This document shows, piece by piece, positions 33,416 through 42,336 of a DNA stretch of 64,000 nucleotides; position 1 is the stretch's first letter, and every line of letters begins with the position of its first letter. The translations under genes were made by a program, and so were the position numbers. The notes under the pieces were generated by a model. It was not told where the DNA came from. It saw only the letters and a program-made list of their open reading frames with translations, and made no database searches. The DNA comes from Caldilineaceae bacterium (GTDB taxonomy: Bacteria; Chloroflexota; Anaerolineae; Caldilineales; Caldilineaceae): the NCBI GenBank assembly GCA_026708085.1, contig JAPOVP010000093.1, positions 1-64,000 of the forward strand, written 5' to 3'.

Positions 33416-34906
33416 TTACAGGGGAGTCCAGGAAAAGTCGCGGTCTAACGGATACAGAGGGCGAGGGACCCGACTAAAGGGCAGCAAATTAAGATTGGAG
33501 GTGCTGAATCCCGGCGTGTCTAAGGGTAGGGCTTCCGTCATAATATCGGTATACGCGGCCCGAAAAGCCCCGTTCTCCCGAACCACGACGATCTTGGCCT
33601 CGCTAGGTTCAAGGCCAACGCTGCGGTAAAGCTCCGGGTCAAAAGTGGATATGGCGCGTTCGCTCAGCACCAGGAAGATACCTCCAGACTGAAGCACCAC
33701 CGTTCGCCCCATGTTGGCCTTTAGCCCGGTATATAAAGGGCCTTTATAGGTAAATTGGCCGTCGGAAATAAGCCGCACAGTACCGGTCACCGGCACGGGC
33801 TGACTGTAGACCTGATCGATCTTAGCCCCGACTTCTAGGGTCACTTTCTGACCGACTCCTGCCTCAATAGCCTGAGCCACCGCCTGAGAGTCCACCTGAG
33901 TTATTAAAGTTCGCTCCTCTATCTTTTGCTCTACCAGAGCTTGAAGCGCGAGGGTACTATCTCCCGGCGAGCCTCCACTGATGTTATCACTGGCGTAGGA
34001 AAGTATCACCGGGCCCTCTGTCTGAAGAGCCCGCTCAATCGCATCGGCCAATGAAAATAATGGCACTTTGAACTGCTGCCGCCGCTCCCAAAGCATCTGG
34101 CCCAATTCGTCCGCCAACCCTTGGGCCAGGGCAGGATCATTGTTTGTGACCACCACCATCGTTGACCCCATCTCCTCCACATCCAACCAGGGCTGCACAG
34201 GGAAGACGGAAATGGAAATCACCCCTGGTTGCTTCTCCAGCTCCTTGGCGCGAGTCACCAACTCGGCCATTGGCCCCTCGATGCTGGTCGGCATCCGCTC
34301 CGGGTACGTGATTACGGGCACCTTTCGAAAGGCTACTGTAGGCCGAAGCTGGCCCTTTGACATTGAAAAGAGAATATTAGCCGCTCGCTGGCCGGTGTCG
34401 TGCTGGTCCGTGTGGGGGTGGGTACGGTAGCCCACCAAGGCGTCAGCAGAACTTATCATAAGCCGGGTGATGTTGGCATGCATGTCCAAGCTTGCCACCA
34501 GCGGCCGATCCTCTCCTACCAGGTCACGGACGGCAGCCAGCAAATCACCCTCAGGATCATCAAGTTCCTCCACCGCCATAGAACCATGCAGAGCCAGCAA
34601 GATCCCGTCCAACTGACCGGCCTCTTGCAGACCGGCCAGGAGGTTGGTCTTGATAAAATTGTAAGTCTCATGGGTGAGCCGTCCAGAAGAGATAGCCCGG
34701 GCCCCAATAATAGGTAAGAATTCGACCCCCTCCGCTTGAGCAGCATCGATGAAGCCGGCTATTTCCGTGTTTGTACCACGAAACCGTCGCAAAATCTCGT
34801 CCCCCAAGCAGAGGTGGTCCGCTCGGAAATCATCGAGTGTGGTCTCAAGCGGTGAAAAGGTGTTTGCTTCTTGCAATATATAACCGGCAGCCAGTCGCAT
34901 GGTCAA
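33416..34906 (-). CDS. M81-family metallopeptidase (MlrC-like), paralogue 3
   Basis: A 496-aa M81 protein. Landmarks: QEANTFSPLETTLDDF at the start, LALHGSMAVEELDDPEGDLL, the D-x-H motif in SLDMHANIT, YRTHPHTDQHDTG (P-H-x-D), SYASDNISGGSPGDSTLAL (same loop type as paralogue 1) and a closing PFSRVPRPLYPLD. It is followed 17 bp upstream-to-downstream by the class III aminotransferase gene: the aminotransferase comes first in the transcript and this gene second. Both lie between the two inverted MITE-like elements. Having three M81 copies in 64 kb suggests substrate diversification. Confidence 0.88.
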   Translation of the reverse strand: MTMRLAAGYILQEANTFSPLETTLDDFRADHLCLGDEILRRFRGTNTEIAGFIDAAQAEGVEFLPIIGARAISSGRLTHETYNFIKTNLLAGLQEAGQLDGILLALHGSMAVEELDDPEGDLLAAVRDLVGEDRPLVASLDMHANITRLMISSADALVGYRTHPHTDQHDTGQRAANILFSMSKGQLRPTVAFRKVPVITYPERMPTSIEGPMAELVTRAKELEKQPGVISISVFPVQPWLDVEEMGSTMVVVTNNDPALAQGLADELGQMLWERRQQFKVPLFSLADAIERALQTEGPVILSYASDNISGGSPGDSTLALQALVEQKIEERTLITQVDSQAVAQAIEAGVGQKVTLEVGAKIDQVYSQPVPVTGTVRLISDGQFTYKGPLYTGLKANMGRTVVLQSGGIFLVLSERAISTFDPELYRSVGLEPSEAKIVVVRENGAFRAAYTDIMTEALPLDTPGFSTSNLNLLPFSRVPRPLYPLDRDFSWTPL

Positions 34907-34923
34907 CTCCTTTAAATAATTTC

Positions 34924-36207
34924 TTAGACAATTTCCCGTATGGCTGCCTCTATGCCCTCGAGCGCTCGATCTACATCTTCTTTGGTGTGTGCCGAGGACA
35001 TGCTCAGGTGCAGACCACTGTGAAAGTGAATGCCATGACGCAGGGCGGCGGCAAAGAACTGATGGAGTAGCCTCGTGTCGCTCTGGGCCACAGTGGCATA
35101 GTCGGTGGGCTCCTCATCCAGGCCGAAAAGTAAGCAAAATTCGGCCCCAATCGCCTGGAGCCAACACTTCACCCCTGTCCGGGCAATAATCTCGCGGATA
35201 CCCTCGTACAGATCGTCACATCGCCCCAGCAACTTCTCGTAGAAGTCGAACTGTGTAATCTCATCCAGAACTGCATTTGCAGCCATAACGGCCGTGAGGT
35301 GACCAGGATAAGTACCACTGTGCTGGGCTTGCCCCAGAGGTGCAATGTCCGCCATGATCTCCCGTTTGCCGGCAAAGACGCTGATAGGCATCCCCCCGCC
35401 CAGGGCCTTACCCACAGCACATAGATCAGGCGTCACCCCCAGATAAGCCTGAGCACAGCCCGGCCCGGTGCGGAATGCGGACAGGATCTCGTCAAAGATG
35501 AGGACAACATCGTTGGCTGTTGTCAAATCACGCATGGCCTCCAAATAGCCCGGTCTGGGCCGGATCCCACCACCGTTGTAGTTAATGGGTTCGAGTATGA
35601 CGGCAGCGATCTCATCACTCCGGCTGACGAGGGTTTCCTCAAGCCTCTCGAGATCATTGAATGGCAGGACGATCACCAGATCGTCAAGACCTTTGGGGAC
35701 GCCGCCGCTCTCGCGGCAGATATTTGGTAAGCCTTGGCCTGGCGCAGGAGTATGATTATACTGCGAGTAGTCGTGATAGCCGTGGAAATGGCCTTCGAAC
35801 TTTACAATCTTGTCCTTGCCTGTGTACTCCCGGGCCAAGCGAAGGAGATAATAGGTCGTCTCTGTCCCAGACATGGTGAAACGTACGAGATCAGCGCAGG
35901 GCAGAATATCCACCAGTTTCTTGGCCAGCCGGCTATGGTACGGCGTTTCATGAGAACAGATGATGCCCAAATCCAAGGCCTTGGCAATGGCTGCCCGCAC
36001 CCTGGGGTGGCCATGGCCCAGGAACGAGGCGCCGAAAGACATATGTAAGTCCACATACTCCCGTCCCTCCAAGTCATAGACCTTGCTACCCTCCCCTTGT
36101 GTGACGTAGAAGGGCTGGCCCAGAGCGTGGTTCAGGCGGCCAGATCCACACAGCCCACCAACCAGATAACCCGAAGCAAATTCATAGAGATCGTCGGCTT
36201 TGCTCAC
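34924..36207 (-). CDS. Class III PLP aminotransferase, glutamate-1-semialdehyde aminomutase-like
   Basis: A 427-aa PLP enzyme of the class III (GSA aminomutase-like) group. The cofactor Lys lies in AVGKALGGGMPISVFAG (near residue 255), the Asp in LIFDEILSAFRTGPG, and the MSGTET phosphate-binding block is near 115. The pattern VDLHMSFGASFLGHGHP near 50 is normal. It is not in a heme-synthesis context, so it is probably a catabolic aminotransferase or aminomutase acting on an amino-sugar or beta-amino acid; the neighbour M81 peptidase may supply its substrate. Ends 17 bp before M81 paralogue 3. Confidence 0.87.
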   Translation of the reverse strand: MSKADDLYEFASGYLVGGLCGSGRLNHALGQPFYVTQGEGSKVYDLEGREYVDLHMSFGASFLGHGHPRVRAAIAKALDLGIICSHETPYHSRLAKKLVDILPCADLVRFTMSGTETTYYLLRLAREYTGKDKIVKFEGHFHGYHDYSQYNHTPAPGQGLPNICRESGGVPKGLDDLVIVLPFNDLERLEETLVSRSDEIAAVILEPINYNGGGIRPRPGYLEAMRDLTTANDVVLIFDEILSAFRTGPGCAQAYLGVTPDLCAVGKALGGGMPISVFAGKREIMADIAPLGQAQHSGTYPGHLTAVMAANAVLDEITQFDFYEKLLGRCDDLYEGIREIIARTGVKCWLQAIGAEFCLLFGLDEEPTDYATVAQSDTRLLHQFFAAALRHGIHFHSGLHLSMSSAHTKEDVDRALEGIEAAIREIV

Positions 36208-36318
36208 TGCATTTCCTCAATAGGGCCTTATGTTAGTTTGTGTATAAAAAAAGACCCCTGCTGAGTTACCTTTGGAAGTCTTCATCAACCAAGGTATCTC
36301 ACCAGGAGGACCAACCGA

Positions 36319-36806
36319 ATGATAGCCCACTTTGATGACTTCTGTCTATGGGTGTATGTGCTGATTGACGACATTTGCAAGGAACTGGAAGGACATTTGA
36401 GAGGACCGGGGCCGGTGCCTGCGTGTAGCGACAGTGAATTGATTGCGATCAGTCTCATCGGCGAGTGCCTGGGATGGGACGTGGAAACGGAGTTGCTCAG
36501 TCATATGCAGGCACATCGGGAATCGCATCCGCCTGCTCACCAAGCCCGCGCAAAAACCAGAAAAAACAGCTCCCGGCACGCGTCTCTCGCCTCTACGACG
36601 CGGTCCGCCAATTGATCGAAACCGTCACCAGTCAACTCAACGCACAGTTCTCGATTGAAACCAACCACGCTCACGCGCTCAGAGGCCTTGGTGCACGCTT
36701 ATACACGAAATTGACTGCACATACCCTCTGCATTCATATCAACCATCTCTTGGGCGTACCTGACTATCTGCAAATCCAAGCACTTGGCCTTTCCCAACTC
36801 GCATAA
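36319..36806 (+). pseudogene. IS982-family transposase, internally deleted and frameshifted
   Basis: Two plus frames make the ends of an IS982-type transposase. The first (from ATG 36319) has DDICKELEGHLRGPGPVPACSDSE and GECLGWDVETELLS, typical of the N-terminus. The second, ending at 36806, gives VRQLIETVTSQLNAQFSIE and KLTAHTLCIHINHLLG, typical of the C-terminus. The central DDE domain, about 150 residues, is missing and the frame changes near 36500-36540, so it cannot be active. It lies between the aminotransferase and MITE copy B. 36208-36318 and 36807-36904 hold nothing else. Confidence 0.75.
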
Positions 36807-36904
36807 GGCCCCAATAGCTAGTTAAGCCGAAAGTAAGGGGCAGGGCGTAACAAAAGGGCCTACCCCCTACTTCCAGATAAGTCGTCATTCCTTTGCCAGA
36901 AAAC

Positions 36905-37067
36905 TTTCTAACGGACACACTTTCAATTTGACAGAGTTGGCTTGCCCATGACCGCCGACCACCGAAACAGCTTACATTTGTCGGCGGTCGGCCATCATCG
37001 GTCTGGGCGTTGCCCCACCAAATTTGGGGCCAAAACGCTGTCAAATATAGGCTGTGTCCGTTAGCAA
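36905..37067. mobile_element. 163-bp MITE-like element, copy B (inverted)
   Basis: Ends: CTAACGGACACAC...TTTGACAG at the left, CTGTCAAAT...TGTGTCCGTTAG at the right. The core (CAGCTTAC at about 36970, TCGGTCTGGGCGTT at about 37000) is the reverse complement of the core of copy A. Terminal matches are less perfect than in copy A at the outermost bases. Non-coding. Confidence 0.75.
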
Positions 37068-37090
37068 AATCGAAAAAATTTATGGCAAAG

Positions 37091-38650
37091 TTACTGATCC
37101 AGCCAGACCTCGCGGTACAGACGCAATTGACTAGGGCTCACATGCCATTTCTTGACATTAGAACGGACTAAGGAAACCGACGGGGCCGCACCGATCATGA
37201 TGACCGGTAACTCCTCGACATTGATCTCCTGCAAGCGTGCGAAATTCTCTGCAGCCTTCTGCGGATCGATCTCGGACTTGCCTGCCTCCCACAACTCTAT
37301 GGCCTCTTCATTAACCCACGTCCCCGCTCTAATCCAGCGTGAGGCACCGCGGTCCATCCAATCATTGGGGTTGGCACTTAGCCCCATAGCATTCCAGGAA
37401 ACTTCATACTCCTGCCCAATATACTTGTCCAACCAGACCGCGATCTCGGACTCCACGATGTTCATAGTTACCCCACACTCGGCCAGTCCGGCCTGCCAGA
37501 TTACAGCCGCCTGCTTCCCATCAGAGAAGCCGGAGATCGTCTCGACGGTGACCTCCAGGTCAGGGTATCCTTCCTCGGCCAGAATCTCCCTGCACTTCTC
37601 TGGATCGTAGGGATAACCCTCAAACTCCGCGAAGTAGGGCACACTAGGCGCAATGGGACTCACTAACGGGGTGCCTTGCCCCATCCAGGCTGTCCTATTG
37701 ACGGCATCATTGTCTAGGGCGTGGGCCAGGGCCTGCCTCACCCGAAAGCTGTTCATGATAGCCTCATTCTGCCCGCCAACCATCACAAAATACTGGGTAG
37801 CTGTGGAGCTGTCTGGCTTTATAACCCTGATATCTTCCGAGGTCAGGAAACGCAGGGCATCCACGACCGAAACATCTCGTACGACATCAACCTCTCCGGC
37901 CTCTAGGCTGGCGATGCGCGCCTGTACGTCTGGCATCACCCGCAGCACAACCTTGTCAACGTAAGGTTTCCCTTCGTCCCAGTAGTCCTCGAATCGCTCG
38001 AGTACGATCCGGTCGTTGGGTATCCACTCGACAAACTTAAAGGGACCGGTCCCGATGGGTTCCGACTGCAAAGTTTCTGCCTCTTCATGCGGGATTATGG
38101 AAACCCAGGTCGAATCGTCCATAAAGTAGGCGTTAGCCGTCGCCAAGTTGAACTGGATCGTATAGTCGTCCAGGATTTCCATAGAGTCGATCCCTTCTCC
38201 GTACCTGGCTAGAGTAGGGGCCATATCCTTGACCCTTTCGAAGCTGAACTTCACGTCCTCCGCGGTCATCTCCCGGCCGTTGTGAAACTTCACCCCCTCC
38301 CTTAGCTTCACGATGTAGGTCCTGGCATCTACGATTTCCCACGATTCGGCCAGATCAGGCACCAGTTCGAGATTCTCGTTGATCATGGCCAGGCTACCGT
38401 AGACCTGAAACCTGAACATGTCACTAAATATGATGAGGGTCATAGCCTGGGGGTCGAAATTGTCCATATCCCCACCGATGGCGATTGTCAGCGTGCCACC
38501 CTCCTTGATCTGCCCCGGAACGGGCGTGACCTCGACAATGACCTCTTTTTCTACTTCAACAACGGTAACCGCTCCGGGTGTAGCCGTACACGCTGCTACC
38601 AAGCTCAAGATCGTCATTACGGCCAACAGGATCAAAATTCGCTTTGTCAT
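37091..38650 (-). CDS. ABC transporter substrate-binding lipoprotein, family 5
   Basis: A 519-aa DppA/OppA-family binding protein. The signal peptide ends in the lipobox VAAC (near residues 18-21), followed by a Val/Glu-rich linker (VVEVEKEVIVEVTPVPG). The mature domain has the blocks AESWEIVDARTYIVKLREGVKFHNGREMTAEDVKFSFERV, EPIGTGPFKFVEWIPND and FRVRQALAHALDNDAVNR. It is diverged from the 17738-19366 protein. In transcript order it follows a sugar isomerase and precedes MITE copy B and the aminotransferase; the same-strand permeases of pair B are the likely partners. A GGAGGAGAAAA ribosome site precedes the ATG. Confidence 0.9.
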   Translation of the reverse strand: MTKRILILLAVMTILSLVAACTATPGAVTVVEVEKEVIVEVTPVPGQIKEGGTLTIAIGGDMDNFDPQAMTLIIFSDMFRFQVYGSLAMINENLELVPDLAESWEIVDARTYIVKLREGVKFHNGREMTAEDVKFSFERVKDMAPTLARYGEGIDSMEILDDYTIQFNLATANAYFMDDSTWVSIIPHEEAETLQSEPIGTGPFKFVEWIPNDRIVLERFEDYWDEGKPYVDKVVLRVMPDVQARIASLEAGEVDVVRDVSVVDALRFLTSEDIRVIKPDSSTATQYFVMVGGQNEAIMNSFRVRQALAHALDNDAVNRTAWMGQGTPLVSPIAPSVPYFAEFEGYPYDPEKCREILAEEGYPDLEVTVETISGFSDGKQAAVIWQAGLAECGVTMNIVESEIAVWLDKYIGQEYEVSWNAMGLSANPNDWMDRGASRWIRAGTWVNEEAIELWEAGKSEIDPQKAAENFARLQEINVEELPVIMIGAAPSVSLVRSNVKKWHVSPSQLRLYREVWLDQ

Positions 38651-38691
38651 TTTTCTCCTCCATTGAAAATACTAAAGTCACATTTCCATTT

Positions 38692-38861
38692 GTGAGAAAC
38701 CCCGATATAGATATCCGGGGCTTCCCCAATGCCCTGGCCGGGGTTTCTCCAGGGAGAAGCGAGGCAAGGCCTCAACATCCAAGAAACAAGAGCTTATCAC
38801 TGTAAGTGAGGCGTCATCACCCCCGTTAAAACAAAGGGGCTTTCCCGGCTTCTCCCGTATG
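38692..38861. repeat. Bipartite hairpin repeat
   Basis: Two adjacent hairpins. The first pairs GAGAAACCCC (38694-38703) perfectly with GGGGTTTCTC (38740-38749). The second pairs GGGAGAAGC (38752-38760) with GGCTTCTCCC (38847-38856). Located between the lipoprotein gene and the sugar isomerase; to 38947 nothing else is seen apart from the lipoprotein leader. Confidence 0.7.
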
Positions 38862-38947
38862 CAACGAAATGTTGCGCCAACAGAAAACCAGTTAATTCCT
38901 TCCTTAATGTGACCTCCTTTCAGCACCCATTCTCCGTGGAGAATTCG

Positions 38948-39760
38948 TCAACTCTGCCAGCCTAGCTCTTCCAACCTGAGTTTAGATTGGCCGAAGGCTT
39001 CGTCCACCTTGTCTCGAGTCATGACCTCAAGAAGCGAAACGCCATCGTATTCAATCTCCTGCAACTTGCTGGCCACTGCGGCAAAGTCGACATTGCCTTC
39101 GCCTATGGGCGCATGGATATGCTCGCCATAGTTGTCGGAGAGATGCACCAGGGCCAGCCTTTCCTTGGCCTCCTCTAAAGCCGCTATCGGAGATTGGACA
39201 GCATTGACATTGGCTATATCAACACACACGCCAACGGCAGGACTGCCGATCTCCTCTGCCATCTGGGCCGCCTGCGCCCCCGTCTCGATAAAGCCGCGCG
39301 GTACCGTCTCGATAGCAAGCGTGACCCCATAGCGTTCCGCATCTTCTACACAAGCTGAGATAATCTCCTTGGCCAGCGCCCAGGCCGTCTCCATACTCGG
39401 GGCGACCAGACCCTCCCGCCTTCCGGGAAAGATATCAAGGACTTTACCGCCAAGGTCATGAAGCAGTTCGATATTTTCTTTCATCTGCTTCACAACTTCC
39501 TCTCTAATACCCGGATTGAAGGCGACCAGGTTTAATTCCAGCCACGCCGGCTGGCTGGAGAACACGCGCATCCCATAGGATTCAATCTGCCGGCGCAGCG
39601 TTTCTCTAGCTTTAGGATCTAAATCCCTGGGCCAAATGTGGGGTGGGGCGGTCATGACTTCCAGCCACTTGAATTCCAGCGCGGCGAGACGCTCCAAAGT
39701 AGCTTCCCAGGAATGGTCAAACACGTAAGTGTAAGTGCAAGCTCCCAGCCCAAGCGTCAT
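38948..39760 (-). CDS. Sugar phosphate isomerase/epimerase-like TIM-barrel protein
   Basis: A 270-aa AP-endonuclease-2/xylose-isomerase-like barrel. The family metal-site pattern is visible: Glu in LAIETVPRG (near 150), Asp and the surrounding GVCVDIANVNAV (near 180), His in LVHLSDNYGEHIHAPIGEGNVDF (near 210), and Glu in VSLLEVMTR (near 247). Such proteins interconvert keto- and aldo-sugars or inositol derivatives. A 70-codon relic of a similar protein lies at 45387-45599. It sits 26 bp after the M24 peptidase gene. Confidence 0.85.
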   Translation of the reverse strand: MTLGLGACTYTYVFDHSWEATLERLAALEFKWLEVMTAPPHIWPRDLDPKARETLRRQIESYGMRVFSSQPAWLELNLVAFNPGIREEVVKQMKENIELLHDLGGKVLDIFPGRREGLVAPSMETAWALAKEIISACVEDAERYGVTLAIETVPRGFIETGAQAAQMAEEIGSPAVGVCVDIANVNAVQSPIAALEEAKERLALVHLSDNYGEHIHAPIGEGNVDFAAVASKLQEIEYDGVSLLEVMTRDKVDEAFGQSKLRLEELGWQS

Positions 39761-39785
39761 TTGTCAGCCTCCTTCATTCAACTGT

Positions 39786-41033
39786 TCAAGACATAACCAC
39801 CATTTGCGGTAGACCGTCAATATGACCCCAGGTGGTTAGAAACTCGCAACCTTCCTCGGTCACCAACACCATGTCCTCCAGGTTCATACTCCACAACTGA
39901 TCCGTATAGACGACCACCTCGATTGTCAGAACCATGCCGGCCTGCAAGGGTGTATGATCTGTCGGCACCAACCAGGGCGGCTCATGGGTATCCACCCCCA
40001 GCCCATGGCCCAACAGGACAACCGTGGGCTGCAACCCTGCATCGGCCAACGGTCTATAGCCAATATGGAAAAGCTTTGCGGCTTCGACGCCGGGTTTGAT
40101 TGCTGCCGCAATCCTACGATAGGACTCCACCATAGCGGCATAAACCCGCTTCATTTCATCGGTCGCTTCGCCAACCACGGCCACCCGGGCTAAGTCGCAA
40201 TGGTAGGGCTTTTCCACGAAACATCCCAGATCGATCCGCCCTACGTCGCCGCGCCACAACAGCTTGTCCCTGGCAATTCCTGTCTCTTTTGGAAGGTAAC
40301 AACCTGACTGAACATACTCATATTCCCACTCCGCACCGTCTTGCCTGGCCTTAGGGCCAAACCCAAGGTGAATAAAGGCATGCTCGGCGCCTTCTTGCTC
40401 ATAGGTTTGCTCGATGGCATCCCACAGTGCTCCCCAACTTACCCCTTCCTGCGCTACGTCGAATGCCGCTTGCATGGCCAGCTCCCCTACCCGGGCCGCC
40501 TTCCTGATCCGCTTGATCTCTTCCTCTGACTTCACCATGCGCAGACGCCAGAACAGGCTGGAAGCATCGACGAAGGTAGCCTGTGGCAAGGCGTCTCTTA
40601 GTTCCTGAAACAAATTGACTGGCGTGTGGTCCAGATCCAGGCCAATCGTCGCGGCAGGCAGCCCGAGTTCGGCTAAAGCTGTCGCCAGACATTCCGCCAG
40701 GGTCGTGTCCTTCTCCAGGTCTGACAGAAAGTGGTAAATCCCTGGGGCGAGAGATTCCAGATGAGGACTGCGCCCGTAGTATCGTTGCTCCTCCATCCAG
40801 TTCGCCACTTTGGCCGCCACATGGGCGATGAAGAGCGAGGCCTGATCAGGATCTTTGGGAAGCGCAGCCAAGACAAAGTTAGGCTCGCCATCGACCAGGA
40901 ATTCAGCGTACTGAGACCGCCCCCAATATCCGCTCATGTAACCCACATTGTGGCTGCCGATTCCCAGGAGTAGGTCCATACCTTGCTGCTCCATGAGCAA
41001 TGTGGCCCGTTGCCGTTCAAAAACAGGCTCCAA
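39786..41033 (-). CDS. M24-family metallopeptidase (Xaa-Pro dipeptidase/creatinase-like)
   Basis: A 415-aa pita-bread-fold hydrolase. The N-terminal creatinase-like domain covers about 1-165. The catalytic domain has all five metal ligands in order: Asp in RIDLGCFVE, Asp in HCDLARV, His in LGHGLGVDTHEPP, Glu in LTIEVVVYT and Glu in NLEDMVLVT. It could be a prolidase or a creatinase-type amidinohydrolase; sequence alone does not decide. Flanked by the sugar isomerase (downstream) and DegT aminotransferase (upstream, 35 bp), all in one direction. Confidence 0.88.
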   Translation of the reverse strand: MEPVFERQRATLLMEQQGMDLLLGIGSHNVGYMSGYWGRSQYAEFLVDGEPNFVLAALPKDPDQASLFIAHVAAKVANWMEEQRYYGRSPHLESLAPGIYHFLSDLEKDTTLAECLATALAELGLPAATIGLDLDHTPVNLFQELRDALPQATFVDASSLFWRLRMVKSEEEIKRIRKAARVGELAMQAAFDVAQEGVSWGALWDAIEQTYEQEGAEHAFIHLGFGPKARQDGAEWEYEYVQSGCYLPKETGIARDKLLWRGDVGRIDLGCFVEKPYHCDLARVAVVGEATDEMKRVYAAMVESYRRIAAAIKPGVEAAKLFHIGYRPLADAGLQPTVVLLGHGLGVDTHEPPWLVPTDHTPLQAGMVLTIEVVVYTDQLWSMNLEDMVLVTEEGCEFLTTWGHIDGLPQMVVMS

Positions 41034-41068
41034 ATTCCCCTCCTGATCGGGTTCTATAGAGCGTATGT

Positions 41069-42325
41069 TTAAGGCTTTGCCGGCATCGTATAGAAATCTG
41101 GCCCTCTGGCCACGACATTTCTATACTTTTCCAAATCCAGATCCTCGAGCTCGTTCGCATGCTGCCAAATCTTTCGTATTGCCTCGATTATGTCGTCTAT
41201 ATCCGCTTGCGTCCCCAGCAAGACAGCCTGAGGCAAGACAACGGCCTCACTGTAGCTTGCCTGCTCCGTCACTGGCAGACTCAACTGCCGGTATGCCGCG
41301 TCCGAAAACAGGACGGATAAGGGAACCGGCTCATAAACAGGGCTGAACGGGATACCCTCTTCACAAAGGGCGGCTATGAACTGTCCGCGCGATGCTCCCT
41401 GAAAACCCTCGCCATTGTACTTAAATACGTAGGCATAGAACCCCTGCCTGGTTACCCGCGGGTCCTGTCTTAAAGGGCTGATTCCGGGGATCTTGCCTAA
41501 TTCCTTATCCAGATAAAGAGCGTTCTTTTGCCTTTGTACCGTTTGTTCGTCCAGCCGGTTCAATTGAGCCAGCAGGATAGCTGCCTGAAATTCAGTCAGA
41601 CGATAGTTCCGGCCCAGCACCTGCTGGCTTGAGCGATCACCCTTCCGCAACCGACCGGAATTAATGTAGGCATGACAAAGCTCGCTCATTTCCCTGTTGT
41701 TGGTGAGGATCATTCCTCCCTCACCCGAAGTCATGGTCTTAGAGGCCTCGAAACTGAAACAGCCCAGATCGCCAAGGGAGCCAACCCCTTGGCCCCGCCA
41801 GCGGGAACCATGCGTGTGGGCACAGTCTTCTATCACCACCAAATCATGCTTTTGGGCGATATCCAGAATGCGGTCCATATCTGCCAGACAGCCGTACAGA
41901 TGAACAGGAATGACCGCCTTGGTCCGCTCGCTGATCGCCGCCTCGATCTGTTCGGGGGCAATACAGTAGGTATCAGGCTCAATGTCGACAAAGACCGGGG
42001 TCGCATTGACGAATAAGGCCGAACTGGCCGTGGTCAGCCAAGTTAAGGCCGGCACAATAACCTCGTCCCCTGCTCCAACCCCGGCCACTCTTAGAGCCAC
42101 CTCCAGGGCGGCCGTACCATTCATGCACGCCTCTCCATACTTAGCCCCTTGGAACGCGGCGAATTTTGTCTCCAAGGCCCTGACCTTGGTTCCCCGAAAG
42201 ATACTCCACCCACCGCTGCGTACGACCTCGGAGAGTGCCTCTAGCTCCGTGTCATCCCAGACCGGCCAGGCAGGGAAGGGATTGTCCCGAACCGGGTTTC
42301 CACCTGTGATCGCCAACTGTGTCAT
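41069..42325 (-). CDS. DegT/DnrJ/EryC1/StrS-family PLP aminotransferase
   Basis: A 418-aa sugar aminotransferase family protein. The PLP Lys is in CFSFEASKTMTSGEGGMI (near residue 197), and the VIEDCAHTHGSRW block is near 170. These enzymes usually make keto-sugars into amino-sugars (for example in antibiotics or LPS) but can run in catabolism; a paired Gfo/Idh/MocA dehydrogenase just upstream (11 bp) is a common partner that makes the keto-sugar. So the pair plausibly interconverts a sugar or inositol and its amino form. Confidence 0.87.
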   Translation of the reverse strand: MTQLAITGGNPVRDNPFPAWPVWDDTELEALSEVVRSGGWSIFRGTKVRALETKFAAFQGAKYGEACMNGTAALEVALRVAGVGAGDEVIVPALTWLTTASSALFVNATPVFVDIEPDTYCIAPEQIEAAISERTKAVIPVHLYGCLADMDRILDIAQKHDLVVIEDCAHTHGSRWRGQGVGSLGDLGCFSFEASKTMTSGEGGMILTNNREMSELCHAYINSGRLRKGDRSSQQVLGRNYRLTEFQAAILLAQLNRLDEQTVQRQKNALYLDKELGKIPGISPLRQDPRVTRQGFYAYVFKYNGEGFQGASRGQFIAALCEEGIPFSPVYEPVPLSVLFSDAAYRQLSLPVTEQASYSEAVVLPQAVLLGTQADIDDIIEAIRKIWQHANELEDLDLEKYRNVVARGPDFYTMPAKP

Positions 42326-42336
42326 CTTTCTTTGCT

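Noticed and set aside
11683-34906. Microcystin-degradation (mlr) gene cluster
   Set aside because: Only MlrC-family members are present; mlrA, mlrB and mlrD are absent, and M81 proteins are common outside that pathway.
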